64,000 bases of DNA, from assembly GCA_035707805.1 (NCBI GenBank), contig DASSTS010000051.1, positions 129,662-193,661 of the forward strand, read 5' to 3'. Position numbers and translations under genes: made by a program. This DNA is from Castellaniella sp035707805 (GTDB lineage: Bacteria; Pseudomonadota; Gammaproteobacteria; Burkholderiales; Burkholderiaceae_B). Of the stretch, positions 17,887 to 26,461 are shown piece after piece. The notes below the pieces were generated by a model that searched no databases, was not told the origin of the DNA, and saw only the letters and a list, made by a program, of their open reading frames with translations. Numbering within the stretch: position 1 is the first letter of the stretch; every line of letters begins with the position of its first letter.

Positions 17887-20611
17887 GAAAAAAACCTTGT
17901 TGCTTGTCGATGGGTCCAGCTACCTGTACCGCGCCTATCATGCGATGCCCGACCTGCGCAATGCGCAGGGAGAGCCCACCGGCGCCCTGTACGGCGTCAT
18001 CTCCATGTTACGGAGGCTCATGCTGGATTACAAGGATGCGGCCCAGTATGGGGCCTGCGTCTTCGATGCCCCCGGAGGTTCGTTCCGGGAACGTCTGTAT
18101 CCGCAGTACAAGGCCAACCGGCCTTCCATGCCCGAAGACCTCAGAGCACAAATCGTACCCATCCATGCCGCCGCAGCCGCCTTGGGCTGGACCGTGGTGT
18201 GCGAGCCGGGCGTCGAGGCCGACGATGTGATCGGCACCCTGGCGTCCCAGGCGTCCAAAGAGGGCTTTTATACCATTATTTCGACCGGGGACAAGGATCT
18301 GGCCCAACTGGTCGACGACCGGGTCGAACTCATCAACACCATGTCGGGCGACCGCCAGGACCGCGAGGGCGTGATCCGCAAGTTCGGCGTGCCGCCGGAG
18401 CGCATCATCGACTACCTGATGCTGACGGGCGACGCGGTGGACAACGTCCCTGGCGTGGAAAAGGTCGGGCCCAAGACGGCCGCCAAGTGGCTGAACGAAT
18501 ACGGCAGCATCGAGGCGCTGGTGGCGCAGGCCGACGGGATCAAGGGCGTGGCCGGCGCCAACCTGCGCGAGGCGGCGGCGCACTTTCCCCTGACCCGCGA
18601 GCTGCTGACCATCCGCCTGGATTGCGAGCTCGCGCCGGAACACGCGGTGTCCGCGCTGGCGCTGCGCGAACCCGACCGGGCGACGCTGACCCGCCTGTAC
18701 GAGCAATACGGCTTTCGAACCTGGCTGCGCGAGGTCACCGGCGACCCTGCCCGCATCCCGGAGCAGGACGCTCGCGCCGCCCAGGCCGGGCAGATGCCGG
18801 CCGCCCCCGATCAGCTGCGCTACGAGACCATCCTGGACCGGGACCATTTCGCGCAATGGCTGGAGCGCTTGCGCGCCGCGCCGCTGGCGGCCCTGGATAC
18901 CGAGACCACCAGCCTGGATCCCATGGCCGCCCGCCTGGTGGGGATCTCGGTCGCGGTCGAGGCCGGTCATGCTGCCTACATCCCGGTGGGACACCGGGGG
19001 CCGGGCGCGCCCGAGCAGCTGGACCGGACCTGGGTGCTGGACCAGTTGCGCTCCTGGATCGAGGATCCGGCCGCGCCCAAGCTGCTGCATCACGCCAAAT
19101 ACGACGCCCATGTCTTTGCCAACGAAGGGCTGGCGCTGCGGGGCGTGCGGCACGACACCATGCTGCAGGCCTACGTCCTGCAGTCGCACCGGCGGGTCAA
19201 CCTGCAGGACCTGTGCATCCAGTGGCTGGGGGTGACGGGCACCACCTACGAAGACCTGTGCGGCAAGGGCGCGCGCCAGATCGGATTCGACGAGGTCGAC
19301 CTGGAACGCGCGGCCCACTACGCGGCCGAGGACGCGGACTTCACACTGCGCCTGCACCAGACGCTGCTGCCCCGCGTGCAGGCCGATCCGGGGCTGCTGC
19401 GCACCTACGAACTCGAGGTCCGCACCTCCGAGGTGCTGACGCGCATCGAGCGCAACGGCGTCGCGCTCGATACGCAGGTGCTGGCCCGGCAGAGCCACGA
19501 ACTGGGCGGCCAGATGATCGAGCTCGAGGCGCGCGCCCACGAGCTGGCGGGCCAGCCCTTCAACCTGAATTCGCCCAAGCAGCTGGGCGAGATCCTGTTC
19601 ACCCAGATGCAGTTGCCGGTGCTGCGCAAGACGGCCAGCGGGGCGCCCTCCACCGACGAGGACGTCCTCACGCGGCTGGCGGCGGACTACCCCCTGCCGC
19701 GCCTGCTGCTGGACTACCGGGGCATCGCCAAGCTCAAGTCCACCTATACCGACAAGCTGCCGCGCATGATCGACGCCCGCACCGGCCGGGTGCACACGCG
19801 CTACGCGCAGGCGGCCGTGGTGACCGGGCGCCTGGCGTCCTCGGATCCCAATCTGCAGAATATTCCCGTGCGCACCGCCGAGGGGCGCCGGGTGCGGTCG
19901 GCCTTCGTGTCCAGCCTGGGCAGGATCGTCTCGGCCGACTATTCGCAGATCGAGCTGCGCGTCATGGCGCACGTCTCGGGCGACGAGAACCTGCGCCGGG
20001 CGTTTGCCCAGGGCCAGGACATCCACCGGGCGACCGCGGCCGAGGTCTTCGGCGTCGCCCCGGACCAGGTCGACGCCGAACATCGCCGCGCCGCCAAGGC
20101 CATCAATTTCGGTCTGATCTACGGCATGGGCGAATTCGGCCTGGCCAGCAACCTCGGCATCACCCGGGCGGCGGCCAAATCCTACATCGACCGCTATTTC
20201 ATGCGCTATCCGGGGGTGGCCCAGTACATGGACCGCATCCGCCGCGAGGCGCGCGAGCGCGGCTACGTCGAGACCGTCTTCGGACGTCGCCTGTATTTCC
20301 CTGAACTCTCGGGCGCCAAGGGGCCGCGCGCCGCCGCGGCGGAGCGCGCCGCCATCAACGCCCCCATGCAGGGGACCGCCGCCGACCTGATCAAGATGGC
20401 CATGGTGGCCGTGCAGGACTGGCTGAGCGAGGCGCAGCTGAGCAGCCTGATGGTGATGCAGGTGCATGACGAGCTGGTGTTCGACGCCGTCGAGGACGAG
20501 GTCCCGCTGCTGCGCGAGCGCATCCCGCAGCTGATGGCCGGCGTCGCGGACCTGGCGGTGCCCCTGGTCGCCGAGGTCGGCGTGGGGGCGGACTGGGGCG
20601 AGGCCCACTGA
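17885..20611 (+). CDS. polA: DNA polymerase I
   Basis: The 908-residue repair and Okazaki-fragment polymerase has three domains. The 5'-nuclease starts LLLVDGSSYLYRAYHAMPDL and carries DAVDNVPGVEKVGPKTAAKW. The 3'-5' exonuclease domain retains its DxE motif (AALDTETTSLDP, near residue 340), so proofreading looks intact. The polymerase domain has motif A SADYSQIELRVMAHVSGDE, the O-helix RRAAKAINFGLIYGMGE and motif C MQVHDELVFD. Length fits the family (928 in E. coli). The ATG shares bases with the divergent LOG start codon, so its promoter must lie inside the LOG coding region. Confidence 0.97.
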   Translation: MKKTLLLVDGSSYLYRAYHAMPDLRNAQGEPTGALYGVISMLRRLMLDYKDAAQYGACVFDAPGGSFRERLYPQYKANRPSMPEDLRAQIVPIHAAAAALGWTVVCEPGVEADDVIGTLASQASKEGFYTIISTGDKDLAQLVDDRVELINTMSGDRQDREGVIRKFGVPPERIIDYLMLTGDAVDNVPGVEKVGPKTAAKWLNEYGSIEALVAQADGIKGVAGANLREAAAHFPLTRELLTIRLDCELAPEHAVSALALREPDRATLTRLYEQYGFRTWLREVTGDPARIPEQDARAAQAGQMPAAPDQLRYETILDRDHFAQWLERLRAAPLAALDTETTSLDPMAARLVGISVAVEAGHAAYIPVGHRGPGAPEQLDRTWVLDQLRSWIEDPAAPKLLHHAKYDAHVFANEGLALRGVRHDTMLQAYVLQSHRRVNLQDLCIQWLGVTGTTYEDLCGKGARQIGFDEVDLERAAHYAAEDADFTLRLHQTLLPRVQADPGLLRTYELEVRTSEVLTRIERNGVALDTQVLARQSHELGGQMIELEARAHELAGQPFNLNSPKQLGEILFTQMQLPVLRKTASGAPSTDEDVLTRLAADYPLPRLLLDYRGIAKLKSTYTDKLPRMIDARTGRVHTRYAQAAVVTGRLASSDPNLQNIPVRTAEGRRVRSAFVSSLGRIVSADYSQIELRVMAHVSGDENLRRAFAQGQDIHRATAAEVFGVAPDQVDAEHRRAAKAINFGLIYGMGEFGLASNLGITRAAAKSYIDRYFMRYPGVAQYMDRIRREARERGYVETVFGRRLYFPELSGAKGPRAAAAERAAINAPMQGTAADLIKMAMVAVQDWLSEAQLSSLMVMQVHDELVFDAVEDEVPLLRERIPQLMAGVADLAVPLVAEVGVGADWGEAH

Positions 20612-20621
20612 TCTTTGGGGC

Positions 20622-22280
20622 TCAGTCGGAGTCGCGCAGGCGGTTGGGCCGCAGTTCGCCGTAGCGCGCCAGGATCGGATAGGCCGCCGCGTTGACCAGA
20701 TAGGCGTTGACGCCCCCCGCGTCGCGCAGGATCTCCAGATAGAAGGCGCCGATGTCGGCCGCGTCCAGGCGGCCGGTCTTGATGCGTTCCAGGTGCCGGT
20801 CGGCGGCCTTGGCCTCGAGATCGCGGAAATAGTCTTTCTCGAAGGCCAGGTTGCGCGCCACCTGGCGATCGCCGGAAACGAACAGCGATGCCGCCTGGCG
20901 CAGGTTGCGCTGCAGGCGCTCCAGCGTCTCGTCGAGTTCGGCCTGCTGCCCGGCGTCCAGCGCCCAGTGCTTTTTGTGCAGGCGGCTGGCATGGCCCAGC
21001 AGACCCATGCCCGAGACGCTGGCGGCGTGCGCGATGTTCATGGAAAAGGCCAGGATGGATTTCAGGTAGCGTTCGTCGTCTGTGCTGAGGCCTTCCTGGT
21101 CCAGGGTGGCCAGGTAGGCGGTGACCGACTGGTCCAGCTGGCCGATGGCGCCGTTGAGGTACCGGGCGCGGCCGATGGCGGCGCCGTCCTCGCGCAGCAG
21201 GGCGCGTTGGGTCAGCTGCAGCGATTCGCGCAGCAGGTCGGTCAGGCGCAGGGCCTCGCGGGCGGCCTGGCCCAGCGCCACGGCGGGGACCTCGCGCGCG
21301 GATTCGTCCAGGTAGCGCGGCCGGGCGGGATCGTCGGGATTGCTGCGCTGCGGCAGCAGCCGCTGCAGCACGCGGGCGTAGGGTTGCAGCGCGGGCATGA
21401 AGCAGGCGGCGACCACCAGATTGAAGACCAGGTGGAAGTTCGCCACCCCGTGAGCCCGGTCGGCGCCCAGCAGGGCCATGATGTCGTCGGCCCAGGGCAG
21501 CAGGGCCATGCCCAGCAGGCAGCCGGCGATCCGGGTGCCCAGGTTGCCGACCGGCAGCCGGCGGGAGGCGGGATTGTCGTCGCGGCCGCCTTCCAGCACC
21601 GGGTTGATGGCCGTTCCCAGGTTGGCGCCCAGCACCAGCGTGTAGGCCAGGGCGGGATCGGCCAGCCCGTGGTGCGCCAGCGACATGATCAGCACCACGA
21701 CCGCCACGCTGGAATGCGAGGCCCAGGTCAGGGCGGTGCTGGCCAGCAGCGCCAGCAGCGGCGCGTCGCCCAGGGCCTCGAGCGCGATCCCCAGCATCGG
21801 CGCGTTCTTGAGGGGCTCGAACATGGAGACCAGCTCGTGCAGGGACAGCAGCAGCAGTCCCAGGCCGATGAAGGCGCGTCCCAGGTCGCGCGCGCGGCCC
21901 GGAGGATAGTGGCGGAACATCCAGACGCCGATCAGTGCCAGACCGGGCGCGAGCGCGGTCGGATTGAAGGACAGGGCCTGCACGATCAGGGTGGTGCCGA
22001 CGTTGGCTCCCAGCATGGCCGCCAGGCCGGGCACCAGGGAGACCAGGCCGTCCATGGCGAAGCCGGCGATCATCAGGCCGGTGGCGGTGCTGCTCTGGAT
22101 GGCCGCGGTGATGAGCAGGCCCGTGCCGAAGGCGCGGGGCGGGGATCCCATGGCCCGTCCCATCCACAGTCCGAGGGACTTGCCGAAGGCGCGCTGGACT
22201 CCGGTCTGCACCATGTGCACGCCCCACAGCAGCAGGGCGATAAAGCCGCTGAAGGCGATGATGACCTGGAGTTCACGCAT
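20622..22280 (-). CDS. Na/Pi cotransporter family protein with PhoU-like C-terminal domain
   Basis: The 552-residue protein has an N-terminal membrane part with two Na/Pi-cotransporter repeats, each with a Gln-Ser/Thr-Ser-like motif: AAIQSSTATGLMIAGFAM and TWASHSSVAVVVLIMS. GANVGTTLIVQAL and GANLGTAINPVLEGG are the paired repeat signatures. The C-terminal 200 residues (from about 340) are soluble, helical and PhoU-like. This is the NptA/YjbB type, which moves inorganic phosphate, in E. coli outward. It follows htpX by 13 bases on the same strand. It ends 10 bases from the polA stop. Confidence 0.87.
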   Translation of the reverse strand: MRELQVIIAFSGFIALLLWGVHMVQTGVQRAFGKSLGLWMGRAMGSPPRAFGTGLLITAAIQSSTATGLMIAGFAMDGLVSLVPGLAAMLGANVGTTLIVQALSFNPTALAPGLALIGVWMFRHYPPGRARDLGRAFIGLGLLLLSLHELVSMFEPLKNAPMLGIALEALGDAPLLALLASTALTWASHSSVAVVVLIMSLAHHGLADPALAYTLVLGANLGTAINPVLEGGRDDNPASRRLPVGNLGTRIAGCLLGMALLPWADDIMALLGADRAHGVANFHLVFNLVVAACFMPALQPYARVLQRLLPQRSNPDDPARPRYLDESAREVPAVALGQAAREALRLTDLLRESLQLTQRALLREDGAAIGRARYLNGAIGQLDQSVTAYLATLDQEGLSTDDERYLKSILAFSMNIAHAASVSGMGLLGHASRLHKKHWALDAGQQAELDETLERLQRNLRQAASLFVSGDRQVARNLAFEKDYFRDLEAKAADRHLERIKTGRLDAADIGAFYLEILRDAGGVNAYLVNAAAYPILARYGELRPNRLRDSD

Positions 22281-22293
22281 AGGCGCGGCCGCG

Positions 22294-23169
22294 TCAGGCC
22301 TGTTGCCGGCGCAGGGCCTCGATGCGCTGCTCGATGGGCGGATGCGAGGCGAACAGGGCGCCCAGTGCGCCGCCGGCGATGCCTGCGGCCTGGAAGGACT
22401 TGGGCAGCTCGCCGGCCTCGACGCCGCCCAGGCGGGCCAGGGCGCGGATCATGGGCTCGCGCGAGCCCAGCAGGTGCGCCGAGCCGGCGTCGGCCCGGTA
22501 TTCGCGCCGGCGCGAGAACCAGGCCACGATGATGGACGCGATCACCCCGAACAGGATCTCGCAGACGAAGACGCTGAGGTAATAGCCCATGCCGACGCCG
22601 CGCTCGTTCTTGAGAATGGCGCGGTCGATGAAATAGCCCACCACGCGGGACAGGAAGATGACGAAGGTGTTGACCACGCCCTGGATGAGCGTCAGGGTCA
22701 CCATGTCGCCGTTGGCGACGTGCGAGATCTCGTGGCCGAGGACGGCGGTGACCTCTTCCTCGGACATGGACGACAGCAGGCCGGTGGACACCGCCACCAG
22801 CGAGTCGTTGCGGAATGCGCCCGTAGCGAAGGCGTTGGGGGCGCCCTCGTAGATGGCGACCTCCGGGCGGCCGATGCCCGCCCGGTCGGCCAGCTGGTGC
22901 ACGGTGTCCACCAGCCAGGCCTCGCGGTGGTCGCGCGGGGCCTGCGGGTCGATGACGCGGGCGCCCGTGCCGGTCTTGGCCATCCATTTGCTCATGAGCA
23001 GGGAAATGAAGGCGCCGCCGAAGCCGATGACGGCCGCGAAGACCAGCAGGGAGGCCGGGTCGATGCCGTTGGCCGTGAGATAGCGGCCCACGCCCAGCAG
23101 GTTCATGGTGATGCTGAGCACCAGCATGACGGCCATGTTGGTGGCGAGGAACAGGATGATGCGTTTCAT
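22294..23169 (-). CDS. htpX: Membrane zinc metalloprotease HtpX
   Basis: HtpX is an M48 inner-membrane protease that degrades misfolded membrane proteins. The 291-residue product opens with two membrane helices (RIILFLATNMAVMLVLSI, then LLVFAAVIGFGGAFISLLM), carries the zinc site HEISH at residues 146-150, two further hydrophobic segments, and the downstream zinc-ligand Glu in YRADAGSAHL. Length equals E. coli HtpX (293). It heads a probable two-gene unit with the Na/Pi transporter, opposite the EamA gene at 23265. Confidence 0.94.
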   Translation of the reverse strand: MKRIILFLATNMAVMLVLSITMNLLGVGRYLTANGIDPASLLVFAAVIGFGGAFISLLMSKWMAKTGTGARVIDPQAPRDHREAWLVDTVHQLADRAGIGRPEVAIYEGAPNAFATGAFRNDSLVAVSTGLLSSMSEEEVTAVLGHEISHVANGDMVTLTLIQGVVNTFVIFLSRVVGYFIDRAILKNERGVGMGYYLSVFVCEILFGVIASIIVAWFSRRREYRADAGSAHLLGSREPMIRALARLGGVEAGELPKSFQAAGIAGGALGALFASHPPIEQRIEALRRQQA

Positions 23170-23264
23170 TCGAAGGACGGCTCCGCGAGTCGTTGGTCGG
23201 TTCTTGTGTGGTCAAAGTGTATAGTATCGGCTTCGCGAACTGTATCCCCTCGTGGTGACAAACA

Positions 23265-24158
23265 ATGCAGTCCCTGTGGATGTTGTTGGCCTGTGCGATG
23301 TTTGCCATGATGGGGGCGTGCGTCAAGGTCGCGGCCGACCTGGGCGCGACACTGCCCGAGATCGTGCTGTTTCGCGGCATCCCCTCGGTACTCCTGCTGT
23401 TCTTCTGGGCGCGGTCCACGCGCCGCGTCATCCGTCCCGCCAGCTGGCGCCTGCACGTCTGGCGCAATCTCAGCGGCATCGCCTCCATGTGGCTGGGTTT
23501 TTTCGCCCTGTCCCACCTGGCCCTGCCGACAGCCATCAGCCTCAATTACACCGCGCCCCTGTTCATCGCCGGCTGGCTGCTGTTTTTCGGCGGCGCCCAG
23601 CGGGATCCAGTGCGGGTGCTGGCCGTGCTGGCGGGGTTTTTCGGGGTGCTGGGCATCCTGCGGCCCAGCGTCCAGCACGATCAGTGGCTGGCGGCCATGA
23701 TGGGCCTGGGCGCCGGCGGCCTGGCGGCCATCGCCATGATGCAGATCCGCCAGCTGGGCCGGATCGGCGAGCCCGAATGGCGCACCGTACTGCTGTTTTC
23801 CATCGGCGTGTGCATCAGCGGCCTGGCGGGTATCGCCGTGCAGGGGTGGCGGACCTCCGACCCGCTGGCCCTGCTGGCGCTGGCCGGCCTGGGGCTGGCC
23901 GGCCTGGTCGGACAGTTGACGATGACGCGGGCCTTCGGCTTGGGGTCTACCCTGTTGACGGCCGCCTTGCAGTACACCACCATCATCTTTGCGGCGCTGA
24001 TCGGCATCCTGTTCTGGGGAGACCGGCCCGCGCCGCTCGCCTGGGCCGGCATGGCGCTGATCATCGGCTCGGGCCTGTTGTCGGTGTGGCGCACCCACAT
24101 GGAGTCGCGCACCCTGCGGGGCGCGGCAGGTCGTCCCCCCTCCGCCAGCTTGTCGTGA
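23265..24158 (+). CDS. EamA-family (drug/metabolite superfamily) transporter
   Basis: A 297-residue membrane protein with about ten helices in two EamA repeats: WMLLACAMFAMMGACVKVAA at the start and MGLGAGGLAAIAMMQIRQLG in the middle. LSHLALPTAISLNYTAPLF and the late GDRPAPLAWAGMALI are typical of the subgroup annotated as S-adenosylmethionine/metabolite carriers. The substrate is unknown. It is unrelated in detail to the other EamA gene in this window. A -10-like TATAGT lies at 23220-23225 in the 95-base divergent gap with htpX; the ribosome site is weak. Confidence 0.85.
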   Translation: MQSLWMLLACAMFAMMGACVKVAADLGATLPEIVLFRGIPSVLLLFFWARSTRRVIRPASWRLHVWRNLSGIASMWLGFFALSHLALPTAISLNYTAPLFIAGWLLFFGGAQRDPVRVLAVLAGFFGVLGILRPSVQHDQWLAAMMGLGAGGLAAIAMMQIRQLGRIGEPEWRTVLLFSIGVCISGLAGIAVQGWRTSDPLALLALAGLGLAGLVGQLTMTRAFGLGSTLLTAALQYTTIIFAALIGILFWGDRPAPLAWAGMALIIGSGLLSVWRTHMESRTLRGAAGRPPSASLS

Positions 24159-24180
24159 CACAGAAGGAGACCCACCCATC

Positions 24181-25047
24181 ATGATCGACTTACTGATTCA
24201 GGCCGATGCATTGCGAGACAGGCTGCGGCGGCCCGGCTGCCTGGTGTTCGACGTGCGCCACGATCTGGCGGATCACGAGGCGGGCCGCCGCGCCTACGAG
24301 GCCGGGCACATCCCGGGGGCGCTGTACCTGGATCACGAAACCCAGCTGTGCGCGCCGCGCACCGGCCGCAACGGCCGCCATCCGCTGCCCGAGCGGGCCG
24401 ATTTCGCCGCCCTGATGCGGGCCCAGGGCCTGACCGCGCGGTCGGACGTCGTGGTCTATGACGCGGGCAACGGCATGTTCGCCGTCCACCTGTGGTGGAT
24501 GTTGCGCTGGCTGGGACACGAGTCCGTGTCGGTGCTGGACGGCGGATGGGCGGCCTGGCAGGCCATGGGCGGCGAGACCGAGACGGGGCCCAGGGCCCCC
24601 TCGCTCAGCGAGGCCCAGGCGCTGCAGGGCCTGGTGCTGACGCGCCAGCCGTCCATGCCGGTGGTGGACGCCCGGGCGGTGCTGGCCAATCTGGACGAGC
24701 CGCGCTTCACCGTGCTGGATGCCCGCGCGCCGGAGCGCTTCAGCGGCCAGGTCGAGCCCATCGATCCGGTGGGCGGCCATATCCCCGGCGCCCTCAACCG
24801 GCCGTTCACGCAAAACGTCGGCGATGACGGCCGCTTCAAGCCCGCCGCGCAGCTGCGCGAGGAATTCGAGGCCCTGCTGGGCGGGCGCCTGGACCGCGGC
24901 ATCGTCCACCAGTGCGGCTCGGGGATCACGGCCTGCCACAACGTCTTTGCCATGGAATTGGCGGGCCTGCGCGGATCGGCGCTGTATCCGGGATCCTGGA
25001 GCGAATGGTGCTGCGATCCCGAGCGCCCGGTGGCCAAGGGCAGCTGA
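24181..25047 (+). CDS. sseA: Two-domain rhodanese, 3-mercaptopyruvate sulfurtransferase type
   Basis: The 288-residue enzyme moves sulfane sulfur from 3-mercaptopyruvate or thiosulfate to a thiol acceptor. It has two rhodanese domains: CLVFDVRHDL with AYEAGHIPGALYLD in the first and FTVLDARAPERFSGQ in the second. The active-site loop is HQCGSGITACHN with Cys245; CGSG(V/I)TA is the mercaptopyruvate form, whereas thiosulfate sulfurtransferases have CRKGVTA. GGAG precedes ATG 24181. Likely co-transcribed with the upstream transporter (22-base gap). Confidence 0.9.
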   Translation: MIDLLIQADALRDRLRRPGCLVFDVRHDLADHEAGRRAYEAGHIPGALYLDHETQLCAPRTGRNGRHPLPERADFAALMRAQGLTARSDVVVYDAGNGMFAVHLWWMLRWLGHESVSVLDGGWAAWQAMGGETETGPRAPSLSEAQALQGLVLTRQPSMPVVDARAVLANLDEPRFTVLDARAPERFSGQVEPIDPVGGHIPGALNRPFTQNVGDDGRFKPAAQLREEFEALLGGRLDRGIVHQCGSGITACHNVFAMELAGLRGSALYPGSWSEWCCDPERPVAKGS

Positions 25048-25067
25048 TCGGGCCGCGGCCCGATCAG
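25044..25067. terminator. Perfect 24-bp palindrome containing both convergent stop codons
   Basis: Positions 25044-25055 are exactly complementary to 25056-25067, centre CCG|CGG. The TGA of the rhodanese (25045-25047) and the TCA that is the stop of the Rieske gene (25064-25066) sit in opposite arms. It would form a strong hairpin at the end of either transcript. No T run on either side, so classical intrinsic termination is uncertain. Confidence 0.6.
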
Positions 25068-26224
25068 CCGGCGTGCGGCGCGCGGGCCGGGCCCTCGTCC
25101 ATCATGCGCCGGTACCAGGCATGGAAATGCGCCATGCCGTCCTCGAGCGGGCTCTGGTAGGGGCCGCTTTCGCTGGTGCCGCGCTCCATCAGGGCGCGGC
25201 GCCCGGCATCCATGCGCTCGCCGATCTCGTCGTCTTCGACCGCGGTCTCCAGGTAGGCCGCGCGCTGGGCCTCGATGAATTCCCGCTCGAAGGCGACGAT
25301 CTCTTCGGGATAGTAGAACTCGATGACGTTCACGGTCTCCTGCGGGCTGACCGGATGCAGCGTCGACAGCACCAGGACGTGCGGGTAGAGCTCGATCATG
25401 TGGGTGGGGAAATACGTCACCCAGATGGCGCCGAAGTCCGGCGCCGATCCCGACCGGTACTGCAGCAGCCGGTCGTGCCATTGGCGGTAGACGTCCGTGC
25501 CGGGCTGGCCCAGCGCCTGGTGGACGCCGACTTTCTGCATGCTGTGGAATTCGCCGAATTCCCAGCTCAGGTCGTCGCAGGTCACGAACTGCCCCAGCCC
25601 CGGATGGAAGGGCCCCACGTGATAGTCTTCCAGGTAGACCTCGATGAAGGTCTTCCAGTTGTAATGGCAGCGGTGCACCTCGACGTGGTCCAGGCGGTAG
25701 TCGCCGAAGTCGAATTCCGGGCGCGCGAACAGCCCGTCCAGGTCCTGGGCGGGATGGCGCTGGCCCTCGAAGAGCAGGCCGTGGTAGCGGTTCAGGGGAA
25801 AGTCCGTCAGGCGCGCGTCCGGCTTGTCCGGAAACAGCGGCGCGTCCAGCAGATTGCCGCGTGCGTCGTAGCTCCAGTGGTGGATCGGGCACAGGATGCG
25901 GCCCCCGGTCTGGCACAGGTTGCCCGAGGCGCAGGACGCGTCGCGCCCGTCCTGGCTGCCCAGCATCAGGGCCTGGCGGTGGCGGCAGACGTTGGACAGC
26001 AGGCGGACGTCGTGGCGGTCCCGCAGCAGGACGCGGCCGCCGCCTTCGTGGGTGAGGGTGCGCCAGTCGCCGGACTCGGGCACCATCTGCTCGTGGCCGA
26101 CATAGCGGGCGCTGCGGGCAAAGACCCGCCGGCGTTCCTGTTCCAGGATGGCCGGGTCGAAGTAATGCTGCACGGGCAGCTGGCTGGCCAGGTCCGCGCC
26201 GGTCGGGATGGTCGGGTAGCTCAT
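25064..26224 (-). CDS. Rieske-type ring-hydroxylating oxygenase, alpha subunit
   Basis: The 386-residue protein has an N-terminal Rieske 2Fe-2S domain with Cys80-x-His82 (SNVCRHRQ) and Cys112-x2-His115 (LCPIHHW), and a C-terminal mononuclear iron domain with His202 and His207 in LEDYHVGPFHPGL. The gap between the ligand pairs is 29 residues, about a dozen longer than usual, and holds two extra cysteines (98 and 104). The substrate is unknown. No reductase or beta subunit is adjacent. Start at ATG 26224 follows a GGGGGG tract on the minus strand; a start 105 bases upstream would be unlike homologues. Upstream lies a terminator-like hairpin. Confidence 0.85.
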   Translation of the reverse strand: MSYPTIPTGADLASQLPVQHYFDPAILEQERRRVFARSARYVGHEQMVPESGDWRTLTHEGGGRVLLRDRHDVRLLSNVCRHRQALMLGSQDGRDASCASGNLCQTGGRILCPIHHWSYDARGNLLDAPLFPDKPDARLTDFPLNRYHGLLFEGQRHPAQDLDGLFARPEFDFGDYRLDHVEVHRCHYNWKTFIEVYLEDYHVGPFHPGLGQFVTCDDLSWEFGEFHSMQKVGVHQALGQPGTDVYRQWHDRLLQYRSGSAPDFGAIWVTYFPTHMIELYPHVLVLSTLHPVSPQETVNVIEFYYPEEIVAFEREFIEAQRAAYLETAVEDDEIGERMDAGRRALMERGTSESGPYQSPLEDGMAHFHAWYRRMMDEGPARAPHAG

Positions 26225-26283
26225 GGTTCCCCCCGCGAAGAAAGAAGCCGGCTGGCCGGTTTCGGGGCCGTGCCGGTGCGAAG

Positions 26284-26319
26284 AAAAACACCCGTCGGGG
26301 GATGATCCCTCGGACGGGT
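26284..26319 (-). terminator. Terminator-like hairpin in the leader of the Rieske oxygenase gene
   Basis: Read on the minus strand, ACCCGTC (26319-26313) pairs with GACGGGT (26296-26290), with further GGG/CCC pairing inside, followed by G and five T (26288-26284). It is 60 bases before the start codon and downstream of a minus-strand -10-like TACAAT (26331-26336). It may attenuate the gene or block antisense transcription coming from the xseB side. Confidence 0.5.
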
Positions 26320-26404
26320 CAGGGGACAAAATTGTACATCACGGGGGGCGGCGGGCCTGCCGGGCGGGATCCGGGGGATTTCCCCGGCTGGCGGTGAAGG
26401 GGTT

Positions 26405-26433
26405 TTCATGGGCTGCCCGGCTTCTCGTACAAT
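26405..26433 (+). promoter_or_regulatory. Candidate promoter of xseB-ispA-dxs-folE2
   Basis: TTCATG (26405-26410) and TACAAT (26428-26433) are 17 bp apart, giving a plausible sigma-70 promoter with a weak -35. Transcription would start near 26440, about 20 bases before the xseB ATG at 26462. Confidence 0.5.
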
Positions 26434-26461
26434 CCAGTCTGGAAAGCAGAGACGAAAATCC

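Noticed and set aside
18008..20992. A 994-codon minus-strand frame across polA
   Set aside because: Composition is typical of antisense GC-rich coding DNA, with no motifs, while polA has every conserved motif on the other strand.
26225..26340. A guanidine or glycine riboswitch upstream of the Rieske gene
   Set aside because: Only the terminator-like stem is present; conserved core sequences of those riboswitches were not recognised, and the space upstream is too short for an aptamer.
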